Source: Favolaschia claudopus
Lineage: Eukaryota; Basidiomycota; Agaricomycetes; Agaricales; Mycenaceae
Direction: 5' to 3'
Length of the DNA stretch: 64,000 nucleotides
NCBI GenBank assembly: GCA_037176885.1
Contig: JAWWNJ010000076.1
Location: 992,001-1,056,000 of the forward strand
Program-made: the position numbers and the translations under genes
Shown here: positions 34,555 to 45,821 of the stretch, one piece after another
How positions within the stretch are numbered: position 1 is the first letter of the stretch
How the letters are laid out: each line of letters starts with the position of its first letter
Notes under the pieces: model-generated
What the model saw: only the letters and a program-made list of their open reading frames with translations
Database searches by the model: none
What the model was told of the DNA's origin: nothing

Positions 34555-36634
34555 TTAGGAGTGAATAGCTGTTAGTGCTTTGTCCAGAAGGAGAGAATAC
34601 GCCTCTGTCGAACGGCCCTCATCATCGTACATATCGTCGACAGAGAAAGAGCTCATTGCGTCCCAGAGCTCCGAGTCAACAAAGCGCAACGGGATAACAA
34701 GATGGCGGAACTTGGCACCTTGTATAATCCGCAGGACATGCAGATGCATAGACCCCTTGCTAGTCTGTGCTCTCGCAACCTGGTCGAGATATTCGTCACC
34801 GCTCAATTTGACCAGCTCGCGCTGCAATGAAGACTGGTGCGCCGAATGAACCTCGATTTTCAGTGGCGGAGTTCCACAATCGAAGAAGGTAAGAAGGACC
34901 GAAGATTCGGGACTAGACGCCAGAACTTTGATTTGCCCCGCACAAACCGTGTCGATGTGCATTTTGTACTCGCGGTGGACAAGAGCTCGTAGGAAGTCCC
35001 GATCTCTGACGCCGAGAGAAAAGTCGGTGGAGGTTTCGTCTAAGTAGCATCCATATTTGATCAAAGTTGAAGAATTGATTGAGAACGTACGAAGGATAAG
35101 AGTTCCGTATGAGGCACATGCCGCTCGATGTCCGCCCATGACCCAGTCCACCTTCTGGCAGGCAGATGAACAGTAATACAACGATTTACACCCCGAACAC
35201 CGCTTGAAACTGGCTTTCGTGCCAATGTAGCCGCACTAAGGTTGTTGTTTTATTTACACGCTCGAGAGAAAAACTATGCGGACGAACCTGGAGATTGTCA
35301 CACATCCTGGACGGTGCCTTGTGTTCTTCCGATTTCAAAACAGACACACGATCTTGAGCAAAAGTCGAGAAAGCTTGCCAGTCGCCGGACAACGGAGAGT
35401 TCTCCAAGCTTTCTGACACGGCCGCAGGATTGATTTCCAGGAGAGAGTTCTCCAATTCCGCGACGTTGTCATGGAAAGCAAGGCCCATAGATATTCCGAC
35501 ACGAAATAGTAACCCAATTCTGTGGAGAAGGAGATCCGCAGATTCTATGGTCGCGCACGTTATCAGTGTTTGTAGGAGGCCCTTGCGTAACGCCTGCGCC
35601 AAAGACCTAAATCCGTGTGGGCTGATGAGCATCCTCAGAAGAAACATCAAACAAGGCCGTATTCCCATGGCCGCATCGACAGTACCAATGAGTTTGGTTA
35701 TTGTGATGTGAACCATCTCGATACCATGGGATAAGACGAGGGCCGTGGATAAAGAGCTGAAGGGTAGATACAGCCACTCCTCATCATCTGCATGGTGCTG
35801 ATCTACTTGCCTCACGAATGATACTAGAGCGCAGATGTCCGCCGCCCGAGAGTCAGCGAGAAGTGGGGATTCCCGTTGCCCCACTAGACGCATGTATTGG
35901 AGCACCAGTTGCGCCAACGCGTGGATAGATCCGCCTGCACCTTCGATGAACTCCTCGAGGCTCGCAGATTGACCAGCCTCTAGGTCTGAAATGAAACGAC
36001 CTAACGCCCCGAAGACAAATTCACGCAAGGGCTCTTCGATGTCAGGCATAACCCTCCAGACCCCCGAAATAACCGTCCGAAATCCAGGTGTAGATGAGAT
36101 AAGAGCCCACGTATCTGGATCGAAGTGAAACTGACTGGTGAAGGTAATGAAATTGGCGTTGAATATTGACCAGTATGGCACAGGATCCGGGAGATTATTG
36201 CGATACGTGATAATGAACAAAGTCCAGTGCCAGACCCGAGGCCATAGAGATATTCCAGCGGACCCAGGGAGCCTGCGTAAGTTGGAGAGCGCATCCAGAG
36301 ATATCAAAGCGCGTAATATCGTGTGTCGAGTAGGCCAATCAGCAGCTTCAAGCGCCGTGGAAGATGGAATCATCTCGGGATCGAGATTGTGAAAGAAAAC
36401 GGGAAGAAAGGCGTTTTTCTGCGGTTCCAGAAGTTTCCGCTGGTGGTCAACCAGATAATCTCGGACACGTTCAACGAGACGACAGGTTGAATGGTCCTCG
36501 CACGCCGCGAGTCCCAAGCGCTGAAAAGAGTTTCCAGATTGTTATATTTTGATTTGAAACATAAGGAAACACCGACCCACCCTGATTGATAGTGGAAGAC
36601 CTTTTAGAGCTCGGAGTTGAACGGCGGGGTGCAT
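34555..36634 (-). CDS. large MYND zinc-finger protein
   Basis: The start at 36632-36634 gives a short first exon (MHPAVQLRALKGLPLSIR). It is spliced with a GTGGGT donor to RLGLAACEDHSTCRLVERV, after which about 400 helical residues follow without a recognised catalytic domain. The MYND finger lies at the exon junction near 35290-35190: MCDNLQ joins CGYIGTKASFKRCSGCKSL, then YYCSSACQKVDWVMGGHRAAC, giving the C-C-C-C-C-C-H-C ligand set. A tail of about 180 residues ends ...YSLLLDKALTAIHS. This arrangement (long helical N-terminal region, central-to-late MYND, tail) is a recurrent mushroom family with no assigned role. Introns near 35240-35300 and 35040-35090 are short and in frame. It is transcribed in the same direction as the Zn2Cys6 gene on its right. 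Confidence 0.82.
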
Positions 36635-37313
36635 GTGGGAGCGGACGAGGAGGCAGAACTTGGAAGAAAGAGAGAGGGAGATGCACGGCAATCACCTAGG
36701 CGACTCCGGAGATATCCGGACGTGGTCACGCTCGTCACGCCTACCTAACATTTTTGTCATTTCCTGTCATTTCCCTCTCTCCCCGACCCGCATGACCACC
36801 TCGTCACACCCGGATACAATAGCTGTCGAGGTCTCAGCTAGCTAGACACCTTGCCTGCTGACATTCTCCAATCGATCATCAAGCTTTTAATTTTGTACGA
36901 TGAATGGCTGAACAACGTCCACCCAAGTTCCGCTCCAATTCCGCTCGCACCCCCGCTTCGGGCTCAAACTGTGCCGTTAATATTTCGCGTTAATATTTCG
37001 CGAAGTTTATAATTGGGAATCCTCTCGAGGGACTGTATGGCCGAGATCTGTGTGGCCGTATTTCAAGTAAGGGAAAATTCTTCCTCATTATAAAATCTCA
37101 TCGTTCGCTATCGAAGAATTATCCACATCGGAAACTGTACCGTACGAAATCCGCGGAAGCTTGACTTGTCTCTGGAAACCATCCATTCAGTGGCCCTGAT
37201 GCCGTTGCTCACCAAAGCGACGGTTCGTCTCGACTCCTCTTTTCCTCCGGCTCTCTTACACTCGCTCTCGCTTGCTCCATCGTTCCTTCGCCTCGAGATT
37301 CATTACCTTCATT
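36635..37313. other. intergenic
   Basis: Upstream region of the large MYND gene and 3' flank of the Zn2Cys6 gene. Near 36960-37000 the 14-bp segment GTTAATATTTCGCG is directly repeated. No gene supported. Confidence 0.6.
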
Positions 37314-40300
37314 CTACAACCTCCCCAAAAAGTCCTCCCAAAGTTCTGCATCTGCTGAAGATGTGCCTATCCCCGACCTCGCGCTGTAATCGTCATATAT
37401 GAGATCGGAATAAGCAGCAAGCGCCGAAAGACTTTCAAGCTCGGCAGGAAGAAAGAGTAAATTGTCTCGATATCCAAGTCCCATCATGTCAATGCTTGCA
37501 TCGAACGACGTCGCCGAGGATGATGCTGTCTGATTTGAAGTTTCGACCAAGAAAGCGTCCGAGTCGTGTTCGTCGGCCATTTCAGCCGTGGTCCCGAAGG
37601 CGCTAGTGGTGGATTCCAGCGTCAACGAAGCAGCCGCTCGCTCCAACGAATTTAAATCCCGCTCGAGATCTTCCGCGGCCATACATTGCGCTGGATTGAG
37701 AGGTTCAAGTTTGTCTGAACCTCTTACAGGAGCCTGCTGCTGCATGTGGCGCGGATAGAAGGGCTCCAGAGAAATAATACCCGTCTGCGATTGAAATTGA
37801 TTTTGACCGTCGGTATGAAGCGAGTGGAGAGCGAGCGCTTTTTCGATTGCGTTTCGAAAAATACCCTTGAAAAAAAATAACAATAATCATAATCAGGTCA
37901 CAGTTTAGAGTTTAGAGTTTAGATGATGCGACGCACGAATCCAATATGATTCGCGCAGTCACCCGCGACTCGGTCTAGGATATTCACCGTGGCGAGCAAG
38001 TCCGCGATGACTTGCGAGATTGAATGTGCTTCGGATTTCATGGAGGAATCTGGGTACCGAATGGCGACTGTTGCGACGATTATCTGTTTGAGATGAGATC
38101 CAGGAATTAATCATGGATGACGAAGCTGGGGATATCGCACCGAAGCTTCGATTGCTGAGGTTGTTGTTCAAACGCCGAATGAATGTGTAACGTAACATAA
38201 TCCGGAATGTAACTCACAGTTTCTCCACGTTCCACACCTACCAGACTTCGGTCAAATTTTCTCCAGAGATCTCAATAAAGGACATGCGGATGTGCGTACA
38301 TACCATCTCGGAAGCAACTCCGGATACCTCGTGCAATGCCGATTATTCGCTTTCACAATCTCCGCCGCGCTTCGGTATGCCGCGAGAAATGAGCTCGAGT
38401 AAGGGCTTTGCAGCGGGTTGGTGGGTGAAAGTCGCATTGACTCGATGAAGGAGTCGCGGTGGATGAATATTAGGACTACGTTCAACCAAAATGAAGATTA
38501 GAACTCAGATTGAACTGAATTGAACATTAATAAAAACGCTTTCTTCCACGCACCTTGATTCGCCAAAATCCTCAACGATCCACGATGAAGGAACTTCACC
38601 GGCGGGTCGGTATCAGGTAAATCGATGCTTTCCAAGGGAGGTAACGAGGTTTGCATGAATTTGCGGAGTTTGAGATCAAAATTGAGGATCGTTTCGTAGC
38701 TCGGTTTCTTGATTGCGAGGAAGGTGTCCAGGACTGGGGCCATGATCTGTTAAAGATGAGAAATGGATTGTTTACGTAGTAGAGGAATGGGGTACGAACG
38801 TCTTTGACGAATTTCCAGCGGGCGTGACGGTCTTGATACAGTGAGATTCAACGAGTTGAGCAGAGTACGTGAGTGAATGAATGTAACTCACATCCCGGCA
38901 GAGGCTTCACGAATGGCGCGGAGTCGGTGCCTTCTTCTTCTTGCTCTTCCTCATCCTGGGGAAATCCGCAAGTGATTGATTCAGGACGAATACTGACGGG
39001 TCGGCCGACAGCGAGACCCTGCATTGTGGTTAGAGGGAAACAATCGGAGAGGACACGTAATCAGGTGCGTGCGTAGATGTTTTCACAGGCATAGAGCTCC
39101 CAGAAAAGACCCTGTTCGCAGTGCGATGCTCATGAGTGATGGATACATGGTAAGGCCACGAAACTCACGCGACATCGGTCTGCGAGAGGAGGCGGAAATT
39201 TTGAAACGCAGCTTTCGCTGTCTGTTGAAACGATGCCTCAGCTGGATGTAATAGAAATGAAAATCTTATGCGTACGTAGCCCGAACTATAACAGGTCGAG
39301 TCGATCAGCGCGTTGAAATTAAGGGTTAGATTAGCGACAGAAAACTCTACTCACTCTTTGAGCCAAGCTACTTGCCATCGAAATCGTCTGCCACGCCGTC
39401 TCCACGGAAAACCTCCTACTAATGTAGGTGTAATAATTCGCCAACAACACGAACGCCTGCACCGTCGCCAGCTCCGGCTCTTCTGAATCAAAAATGTTCT
39501 TCACGCTCAACGCTGCGTTAGCTAACCCGAAATAACAGTCGCCGTCCGCGCTGTCGACGCCTGAGACGTCGGTGTCGACTATGGAGCCTAGGGCGAAGAT
39601 GAGGAAGACGCAGGCGAGTTGGTGAGGGGTGATTTCGAGGGGGAGAGAGGGGTTGGAGCGGGCGTAGATGAGGTTGAGGAGGTCGGTGACTTCGGGTTGG
39701 GTGAGGGGCGTGCCGTGCCATGCGGCGTGGCGGAAGTAGACTGAGCATAGGGTGTGAGCGCGGGTGCGGGAGGGGACGAAGATGACGAGGCGGTCGAGGG
39801 ATAGGGTAGGATTCCAGGATGGAGCTGGTTCGGTGGAAGATGAAAATGGGAAGGATGTTGTTAGAGCTGTGAAAAGCTGGCCATCGCGGCCAGGTGGGAT
39901 GATTTTGGAGGCGGAGTGAAACTGCAGGAAGTGGTTGAGTGATATATTGAGATCTGGGGGGAGGATTTTGGTTACCGATCGGAAAACCTGTGGCGATGGG
40001 AGTTAAATGAGTCAATTACGGGCATTGAAACTACAACGCTCAATCGAAGACCCACCTCAAACCCGCCTACAGGGCCATAATAGACGGTTTCGCCGTGCTC
40101 GTTGACGACGAAGGACCCGAGCGTGTCGCCGGAGGGTGTCGGTGTCGATTCCGTTGTTGGTGGAGCCGATAGTACGCATTTCGACCAGAGAGCATGCGGT
40201 GATTTCGTCGATTCCTGGGTGCTAGCGAGGGCTTCTTCGAGGTCGCGTATTCGCTGGCCCATTTTCACAATCGCGGAGTTGAGGTTCGGGACGTGAGACA

Positions 40301-40773
40301 TGACAGATCTGTGGTGATGACCGAAAGATACGCATGTGAAGAAGCAACAATATGGAAGCAATGCTTACCGTTTGCCTCGTCCAATCGAAAGCAATGTGCC
40401 TACAACGCATGCGAGGATGAGCGGGTTTTTGTGTTGGGTGAATATATGCTCACCAGTGGGGCAGATATCATCGCATCCTCGACGCACTAGTGAACGGTAT
40501 TGAGGCACACTGAGGTTTTCCACTGCAATGATAAAAAAAGTACCGCAAGAGCCACACGGAATTTTCTTATCACACTTCACCTTCTGTCTGGGTGATGATG
40601 CCAGTTTCAAAATCATGACCGTGGCCTATGAGGAAACATTACCGTTGGCATTCCGCGCACGCCTGTGGTGAAGGGGAAAAATTAACAAAATCAGAGCGAA
40701 ATATACTTCGATAATTGACACAAACCACAAGAGCCACCGAAAGGTCTCCCGCGGGCGCCTTCATGGTAGCCAT
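37314..40773 (-). CDS. Zn(II)2Cys6 fungal transcription factor
   Basis: The start at 40771-40773 encodes MATMKAPAGDLSVALVACAE. The zinc cluster is assembled from three small exons: CAECQR, QKVKCDKKIPCGSC and VRRGCDDICPTG, with spacing CX2CX6CX5CX2CX8C. A linker and a heptad segment (IVKMGQRIRDLEEALASTQE) follow, as usual for dimerising members. The middle domain has VIFVPSRTRAHTLCSVYFRH, then YFGLANAALSVKNIFDSEEP and FVLLANYYTYISRRFSVETAW, which fit the fungal-specific transcription factor domain. The C-terminus is acidic and Ser-rich, a plausible activation region. More than ten introns are present and I did not resolve every exon between 37.9 and 39.4 kb. Target genes are unknown. The divergent dehydrogenase at 41561 is an obvious candidate by position only. 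Confidence 0.85.
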
Positions 40774-41560
40774 ATGACTGGTCCGATTCAGACAAAAGGA
40801 AGGAGACGCGGAGACTTTCGTTCTTGAAAGTTTGTCGAACCACGCTCGCCGCTGGCCAGAGATGATGGGAGTTCAAAAGGAAGGAGTGCGATGAGTGACG
40901 TCACGGTCACAACCAATCTTGTTCCGAACTTCCACCAGCCTTCCACCTCGAAATTTCAATCACGTCCCACTCGGACGTATCTGCGTCCAAGAAAACTTTA
41001 CAGTAGCGTTCATATATGCGCTGCAATGGATCCTCAATCGCTCAACCGAAATCCAGTACATTTGCTTCCGTATCGTGTCAAGCTGAAGAGAATCAAGGAA
41101 GAGGCTCCGTAACTTGCTGATCTACGATTGACCAATGACTGTGAGCATTAGCAAACGCAGATTTATCAACCTTCCGGTTCTATTCCGGGTCTCTCGCCCT
41201 CAGGCTGCCAGGTACGCATTTGTTTATTTATTTATCTCCAGTACTGAGCAGCTGCTTTGCTCATTTCTGGTCCAGGCGCGTGTTGTCGTCCTAACTGTTC
41301 CATTTCCATGTATTATGGGTGATTCGGACCGCGGGCAATCGTCAAAATCGCCAACAACATCTCATGACTATCTCATGCGTTTTGGTCATCCGAAATAACC
41401 GTTCGATTAATTTAGCCGTTTTGCCGATTTGAGTCATCAACGCACGATGAGGGCCACGCGTCAGCGGCCTCAAGACGTATATAATCAGATAATTCTAAGG
41501 CGATGTGTTCCTTGCGTTCTACATACATACTCCTTTCTCATTCAATCAAATTTCGCAGAA
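40774..41560. promoter_or_regulatory. divergent promoter region between Zn2Cys6 regulator and SDR
   Basis: A 787-bp intergenic space separates the start codons of the two divergently transcribed genes. It has a TGACGTCACGGTCAC motif near 40895 (CRE-like TGACGTCA). Short ORFs here are not convincing. Binding by the adjacent regulator is possible but not shown. Confidence 0.45.
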
Positions 41561-42530
41561 ATGGCTTCCGCTGTTCGAAGCATCCTCGTCACTGGGGCTA
41601 ACCAAGGTTCGTTTTCGTTTCGGTTGTAATGGAATAGGGGAATAGGACTCAGCTGGACTTGTTGCAGGCTTGGGCTACCATACCGTCCATCAACTCAGCA
41701 CGAAGAAAGGCGTTCTTGTATTCATGGGTGCGTGTTTTATTCTATTCATACTTGAATTTCTCGATCTTGACGCGATTTCGCGATGAGGCTCCCGAAGGTT
41801 AGCTGCTGCCGAGGAGAGTCGCTCGAAATTCGCCTCTGAGATCGATCCGTCGTCGGAGGTGGTTCCGCTGCAGCTGGATGTGACAGATTCGACGTCGATC
41901 AAGAATGCGCACGATTTTATCGAGAAGTATCTTAAGGATAAGAAACTCAGTGGACTTGACGTTCTCGTCAACAAGTAAGCTTCTCCTCCTCCTTTGTCAA
42001 GCTTCTTTTCTCAGCGCCTCATCGAAATCTCCTGTTTGCAGCGCCGGAATCGTCGGAAAAACCTTCGAAGAAACCTACGCCGTCAACGTCTTCGGAACGG
42101 TCGCTATAACCGAGGCGATCCGCCCGCTCTTGAATAACGGCGGTGCGATAGTGAACGTCTCATCCAGCCTCGGGTCTCTGCATGCGTACAGCCAACGCCC
42201 GAACCCTCCTGTGTATCTCTCCTACAGCTCCAGCAAGTCCGCGCTTAATTCCATCACGCTGCAGTGGGCGATTCAGGAGGAGGAGAAGAAGTCGGGTATT
42301 AGGGTGGTTTCGATATGTCCTGGTGCGTGTTGTTTTCAGCTCGAATATGAGTGGGGCTTGGTTTGCTGATTGCGTGCGTGGTGTGTGTAGGATTCAATGC
42401 GACGAATTTGAACAGTTATACTGGGACGATGAAGCCGGAGGATGGGTGTAAGGTGATTGTTGAGGCTGCATTGGCGAAGGATGGGAAGAGTGGGGTGTAT
42501 TACAATAAGGATGGAGATATCAAGTGGTAG
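41561..42530 (+). CDS. short-chain dehydrogenase/reductase (classical SDR)
   Basis: Exons joined through four or five short introns give a protein of about 240 residues, the usual classical SDR length. The start MASAVRSILVTGANQ joins GLGYHTVHQLSTKKG, so the nucleotide-binding motif TGANQGLG straddles the first intron. Later motifs are LQLDVTDSTSIKNA, LVNNAG (split by an intron), VNVSSSLGSL with the catalytic Ser, YSSSK as the YxxxK catalytic pair, and RVVSICPGF. It ends GVYYNKDGDIKW. Members of this group reduce carbonyls with NAD(P)H; substrate is unknown. Divergent orientation to a Zn2Cys6 regulator suggests, without proving, pathway-specific control. Confidence 0.88.
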
Positions 42531-42654
42531 ATGTGGATGCGTTCTCGCAAAAGGTAGTAGAGTCGATGTATTTTTGTGGCATTGTTGTATTAGAGCAGGA
42601 TTCTGGGCGATTGCAAGGAAAATTGTGGGCTCACACTCATCACATGGAGAATGC

Positions 42655-43679
42655 TTCACCTCATAATATTGGGAACCGGCACCGCCCATGAGATCAGCGT
42701 GCTGTTTGGCTTTGTTTGTTCTCAGCCAACCTCAAATTTCGACCGGTTCCAGCTTCGTTCTGCTTCAATAAGGTCTCAGCTCGACTAAATCTGGCGGAGA
42801 ACATGTATTTATCTGGCGATATCTATCTGGTCATGTCATTTTCTCGTCGGTATTATATCCATTTTGCTTCACAAACTCCAAATTGAAAAATTCAACCGGA
42901 ATTCAATGGAAAACCAGACTGGGTGATTTATGAGTAGTGGACGAAATTATTGCAGTTCATACAAATAAAAGGCATTTAGTGGTACAATTCCTCGTCCTCA
43001 TCCTCATCTGAAGAGTCATCCGTCTCCCGATCAACCATTTCCACGTCTCCATTCAGTAGGCCAGTTCCGGTCCCCGGACGATGATATTGATTGGTTGACG
43101 TCCATCCGTGATGAGAGAATTGGGAATTAGAGAATGGTGGAAAGGAATGTTCTTGCGTGTATCAGCTAGCTGAGCTTTCTTGGATGCAGAGAGCCGTTTG
43201 CCGCTCATCGGTACGGACTACACATGTGGCGGAAGCCAAGATCAAAAGATTCCCACGCTCATCAAGTCCCAAAAAGGGCAGAGTCAGGCTCGAAAGCACA
43301 ACGTTGAGCAAAGAATTGTGATCTGAATGTGCCTTGACACAAAGACGAAAATTGTTCATGGTATGCAAGGCTCTGACAATTTCAAAATGTTTTTGCTCCC
43401 TCTGCTCTTACTCCTGTTTTTATTGGGGATTTTTTCATTATCGCGACAATTTGCCGCAAACGAGGGGAAAGCAAAAAATTCTGTTTTGAAATAATGAATC
43501 ATGAGCCTCTGAAATAATATTCTAGAAGTCAATTTCATTCGTATCGTGTAACTGGTTCGAGTTTTAGAATTTAAATGGAGGACCTTTGTGAGGAACCGCT
43601 GCACGAAAGGAAATAAACAAAGCCAAACAGCACGCTGATCCCATGGGCGGTGCCGGTTCCCAATAATATGAGGGTGAAT
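42655..43679. mobile_element. ~1-kb element with ~65-bp terminal inverted repeats
   Basis: The left arm 42655-42720 (TTCACCTCATAATATTGGGA...) is matched by the reverse complement of 43611-43679 over about 66 bp, with one single-base indel and three substitutions. The arms contain GGGAACCGGCACCGCCCATG. About 890 bp lie between them, including a stop-interrupted minus-strand ORF. No convincing target-site duplication is visible, so it could also be an inverted duplication. It lies immediately 3' of the SDR gene. Confidence 0.7.
42975..43400 (-). pseudogene. stop-interrupted ORF inside the inverted-repeat element
   Basis: On the minus strand a frame reads ...HFEIVRALHTMNNFRLC, then LTLPFLGLDERGNLLILASA, then CIQESSAS, a TGA, and in the same frame continues YTQEHSFPPFSNSQFSHHGW to an acidic tail ending DSSDEDEDEELYH before the true stop at 42975. 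The single in-frame stop and the lack of an upstream start point to a decayed coding segment. The acidic EDEDEE tail is typical of chromatin or DNA-interacting proteins, but no family is recognised. Confidence 0.5.
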
Positions 43680-43681
43680 CG

Positions 43682-45821
43682 ACTTGTAATCGACAGTAAA
43701 ACGGGAGAAACAAGATATCAATTTTCAGGGATGCCGGCACCGTCGGCCCGTGCATCCGATATGATGGTCTGTTTGGCCGCCAGCTTGTCCCGAGCCACCA
43801 TGACGCCTCCTGCCTTTCACTCACGGCTTCACACTCGTGCGACCTCCTCCCCAGCAACTGCAGCTTCTTCAAGTTATGACTCGAACTGAACCCAACTTAG
43901 CTTTGACACGGTCAATTCATAACGCGCTCTTCTCCCACGCGACAAGGTTTCTGGAAGCCGAAACAAAGGAATGGCCGGATTTGGACAAGGGCCCTCGGGT
44001 TGAATTCGGCGGGATTAGGTTTGAGGGGAATGGAGAGCGGGGGGAGCGGCACGGATTAAGGTTCTTTGAACAGGGTGGAGTCTGAATTCTGGTAGTGGAT
44101 CGATTTCTGCCATCTGGTTCTTCGAGTGGTCACTGGTGGTTGTCTTCGAGGATTGGAAGCTGTCAGAGCGGATGAACCGGGCTGGGCGATGGTCTGTGAT
44201 ATCCTTGTGATTGCGATATCCAGCAGGGCGAATTGCCCGTGTTTCTGTGAGTCTGGCGGCGTTTCCTTTTCACAGAGTTATTGACGAGTCATCGCTGCCA
44301 GAGCCATATCGTTTTTTCCATCCGAAAGGTATGTGTTCTAAACCACCTCAGAGATGTGATATTCCATCGCATATGAACTTCTGTGTAAATCCTTCCATTC
44401 TGTCATCGATTCTGTTTGAATCATTCATTCATTCACGTTCGCTGATTAGGTTAAGTGATCCATCCTGCCGCCCATACTCAAGCGAGATTAAAAGTTGAAC
44501 CCATTGAATCAATCACCTGGCTGTTGTGTCGCCTGGCTGAATCGTCGTTGATTCTGTGGCGCCCTAGTGAATCTCAACGGCACACGCTGGCCGGAGAATG
44601 TGGTGAGTCTGTCGCTTGGCCATGGTGAATTCAGCTGAACTTGATTGTTGGCTAGGACACAGTGTCGTTACAACTTGACCCGTCATTTCTGTATCTTCGA
44701 TATGACACGGTAGGTCGTAGCATTTAGGATGAATGGTCTTCCTTTGAGCGTTTTGATAGGACCATTTCACGGCTCTTGCAAGAGATGAACTCACGTTGCC
44801 CGACGAAGCTGGCCTTGGTCATTCTGAATCACGCATCGGTGTGCGTGATCAGTGGAAATATCCTCCAATTGCTGCTCGACTGACCTAAAATCCACAAAGC
44901 AATTCTGTGAATTCGAACATGCCGTTGTAGCGATTCATGTGTTGCAATTCCTCCTCGGCGAATGATTGTATGCGTCCATCCTCGGTAAGCTTAGCCAATC
45001 TGTTCAACTCGGGTCCAAGCGCCCCGGCTAAGGCTCTAAAATGCGGTAGGTGTGTTGAGTTCATCGCCTCGAGCAAACCTCGAGGCATCATGTCATAGTC
45101 AGTCATACCGACAGCTCTCCCGTCATCACGGTCTTCCCCCGTCGCCTCGTGGGTCGTGTGTATGCTGCGCGTGCTCCCTCGAACCCGAACCAAAAGAAAG
45201 TATATCTGAATGGTGGGTTCAAGTTCGTTTCGGAATATCGTTTCTTGCTGCCTTATTCTGAAGACAATCAGGTTGATCTGCCGGTTTAATTAACCGAATG
45301 GGTGGCCGTTGAAATATCACAATGATTCAACTACGGCTTCGACCTTTCTCACCACGAATCTTTGACTTTCAGACGAATAAACTCTAGCTCACACGGATCC
45401 CGAAGGTTTCGCTGATTATCGCTCAACATCGCGCTGTGGCAGAGTAGCTGATCCACCCATTTTCTCGCTCAACCGCGTCCTCTTCAAAAATCTCCTGCAA
45501 TTCCTCGTCGCTCTCGACATTCATCCAACCCAACATCGAACTTCCTCCGTCAACACCTCTGCCCTCAAACCCGAAATTGAACCAGTTCATCAATTCGCGC
45601 GGCGATTAACCGTCGCGTAACACGATCGAAAAGCGCGCCATTCCCTCGGGACACAATAACGTGGGAACTGCCTGCCTGATGTGGGGGCGTGTACCAGCAG
45701 CCCACTTGCGTTGGTTCTTGTCCGCGTCCGTCCGCCCTGGCCACAGGGAATTGGGATACATAAAGACTTCCGGGTCCCGTACACGCGCCCCGCCCGCGTT
45801 TGGACCGTGCGACTCAGCAAG
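43682..45821. other. intergenic with unassigned coding-like fragments
   Basis: About 2.1 kb upstream of the HMG-box gene. Two stretches look coding by composition but have no partner exons: the plus strand near 43875-44085 (TRSIHNALFSHATRFLEAET...) and the minus strand 44885-45193 (LAGALGPELNRLAKLTEDGR...NRYNGMFEFTELLCGF). These may be remnants. Nothing else recognised. Confidence 0.4.
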
